Of a stretch of 7,407 bases of DNA, positions 6,596 through 7,407 are shown piece by piece. Each line of letters opens with the position of its first letter. The stretch's first letter is position 1. Location of the stretch: NCBI GenBank assembly GCA_023440865.1, contig JAEXRM010000093.1, positions 1 through 7,407 on the forward strand, written 5' to 3'. Under the pieces are notes generated by a model that worked only from the letters and a program-made list of their open reading frames with translations, did no database searches and was not told the DNA's origin. The position numbers and the translations under genes were made by a program. This DNA is from Bacillota bacterium (GTDB taxonomy: Bacteria; Bacillota; Clostridia; DSM-8532).

Positions 6596-6605
6596 TTGTA
6601 TACAA
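6596..6605. promoter_or_regulatory. Candidate operator palindrome over the pta -35
   Basis: TTGTATACAA is a perfect ten-base palindrome that coincides with the -35 hexamer of the pta promoter. The form matches the T-x-GT...AC-x-A half-site pattern bound by many GntR-family repressors. A repressor here would block RNA polymerase directly. No regulator gene is in the window, so the binding protein is unknown. Confidence 0.4.
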
Positions 6606-6623
6606 AAAACAGCATGATATAAT
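6596..6623 (+). promoter_or_regulatory. Promoter of pta with extended -10
   Basis: A perfect TATAAT at 6618-6623 is preceded by TGA (an extended -10), with TTGTAT at 6596-6601 as the -35 and a 16-base spacer. The local sequence is AT-rich against a GC-rich background. Transcription would begin near 6630, leaving a leader of about 75 bases before pta. Confidence 0.75.
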
Positions 6624-6706
6624 GATTTCATGCGACTTTCATCCGTACTGTCACCAGTCATGTCTGATTTTTCAGCAATCCGCTCGGCACAGGAGGAGCA
6701 CCACCC

Positions 6707-7407
6707 ATGAGCAATTTCTTGAACCGTATCATCGAAAGGGCGAATTCGGACCGCAAGACCATCGTCCTGCCCGAATCCACGGACATCCGCACGCTGAAGG
6801 CGGCGGCGCTCATCCAGGAGCAGGGCTTCGCCCAGGTGGTGCTCGTGGGCGACCGCGCAGCCATGGAAACGCTCGGTGCCGGGCTTGACTTCTCCAAGGC
6901 GATCTTCGTCAATCCGGAGACCTCCGACAAGTTCAACGACTATGCCGAGACATTCTACGAAATGCGCAAGGCCAAGGGCGTGACCCCCGAGCAGGCCCGC
7001 GAGACCATGAAGAACCCGTTGTACTGGGGTGTCATGATGGTCAAGAAGGGAGAGGCGGACGGCATGGTCGCCGGCGCGATCAACTCCACCGCCAACACGC
7101 TCCGTCCCGCGCTGCAGATTCTCAAGACCGCACCCGGCACGAAGCTTGTCTCCGCCTTCTTCGTCATGGTCGTGCCCGATTGCGAGTACGGCAAGGACGG
7201 CGCCTTCATCTACGCCGACAGCGGCCTGGTCGAGAACCCCAGCGCCGAGGAGCTGGCCGAAATCGCCATCTCTTCCGCCGCCACCTGCGAGAACCTGCTG
7301 GAAACACAGGCCCGCGTGGCGATGCTCTCCTACTCCAGCTACGGCAGCGCCAAGAATCCGCTGGTCGACAAGGTGGTCGAAGCCACCCGCATCGCCAAGG
7401 AGAAGGC
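6707..7407 (+). CDS. pta: Phosphate acetyltransferase (3' end outside window)
   Basis: This is the first 233 codons of an open frame that runs off the window; the family is usually about 330 residues, so roughly 70 percent is present. The N-terminus (KTIVLPES at 17-24), ADGMVAGA with Asp118, NSTANTLRPALQ, the VPDCEYG segment, NPSAEELAEIA and AMLSYSSYGSAKNP are all in the order expected of short-form Pta. The enzyme transfers acetyl from acetyl-CoA to phosphate in the cytoplasm; with acetate kinase this makes ATP and acetate. The start follows an ideal AGGAGGAG at 6691-6698. An acetate kinase gene might follow beyond the window. Related phosphate butyryltransferases share the fold, but the motifs favour Pta. 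Confidence 0.93.
   Translation, partial: MSNFLNRIIERANSDRKTIVLPESTDIRTLKAAALIQEQGFAQVVLVGDRAAMETLGAGLDFSKAIFVNPETSDKFNDYAETFYEMRKAKGVTPEQARETMKNPLYWGVMMVKKGEADGMVAGAINSTANTLRPALQILKTAPGTKLVSAFFVMVVPDCEYGKDGAFIYADSGLVENPSAEELAEIAISSAATCENLLETQARVAMLSYSSYGSAKNPLVDKVVEATRIAKEK

Noticed and set aside
5170..6615. A 481-codon minus-strand frame opposite oadB.
   Set aside because: The product is dominated by Asp, Arg, His and Gln, the usual antisense image of a hydrophobic membrane protein, and it also runs through the terminator.
6664..6675. A small hairpin CTGA-TTTT-TCAG in the pta leader.
   Set aside because: Only four base pairs, half of them A-T; expected by chance in a leader of this length.
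6496..6888. A 130-codon plus-strand frame overlapping the pta promoter and the start of pta.
   Set aside because: It overlaps the pta gene in another frame, lacks a ribosome binding site and has no recognisable domain.

Overview
The window is a G+C-rich, gene-dense stretch of bacterial chromosome. It probably comes from an anaerobic fermenter. The strong purine-rich ribosome binding sites and the character of the phosphate acetyltransferase and sodium-pump proteins suggest the Bacillota (Clostridia-like lineages), but the host cannot be fixed from this sequence alone. No mobile element, CRISPR array, tRNA or rRNA is visible.

Layout. Positions 138-2972 (+) hold a tight two-gene operon: an octopine/nopaline-dehydrogenase-family oxidoreductase, followed 21 bases later by a 555-residue protein with an N-terminal cobalamin-binding domain and a long C-terminal region that looks like a glutamate-mutase-type barrel. 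Positions 3019-4383 (-) encode KtrB, the membrane subunit of a Ktr-type potassium uptake system, convergent with that operon. A 268-base divergent region separates ktrB from a rightward unit of two sodium-pump genes, an OadG-type small membrane subunit (4652-5053) and the OadB-type beta subunit (5143-6342), which ends at a strong hairpin terminator (6417-6459). A 364-base gap then carries a good promoter overlapped by a perfect palindrome, leading into pta (phosphate acetyltransferase, 6707 to the window end, truncated).

How the parts may work together. The decarboxylase beta and gamma subunits couple decarboxylation of a biotin-bound carboxyl group to Na+ export, KtrB-type systems take up K+ in a Na+-stimulated way, and Pta converts acetyl-CoA to acetyl phosphate for ATP synthesis. 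This fits sodium-based energy conservation in a fermenter. The pump's carboxyltransferase and biotin-carrier subunits are not in the window, so its substrate is unknown.

The points most worth following up are the uncharacterised pairing of an opine-dehydrogenase-like enzyme with a B12-domain protein whose binding motif has Cys in place of Asp, and a potentially structured RNA leader in front of the OadG gene. That leader begins almost exactly at the predicted transcription start and offers mutually exclusive pairings, one of which would cover the ribosome binding site.
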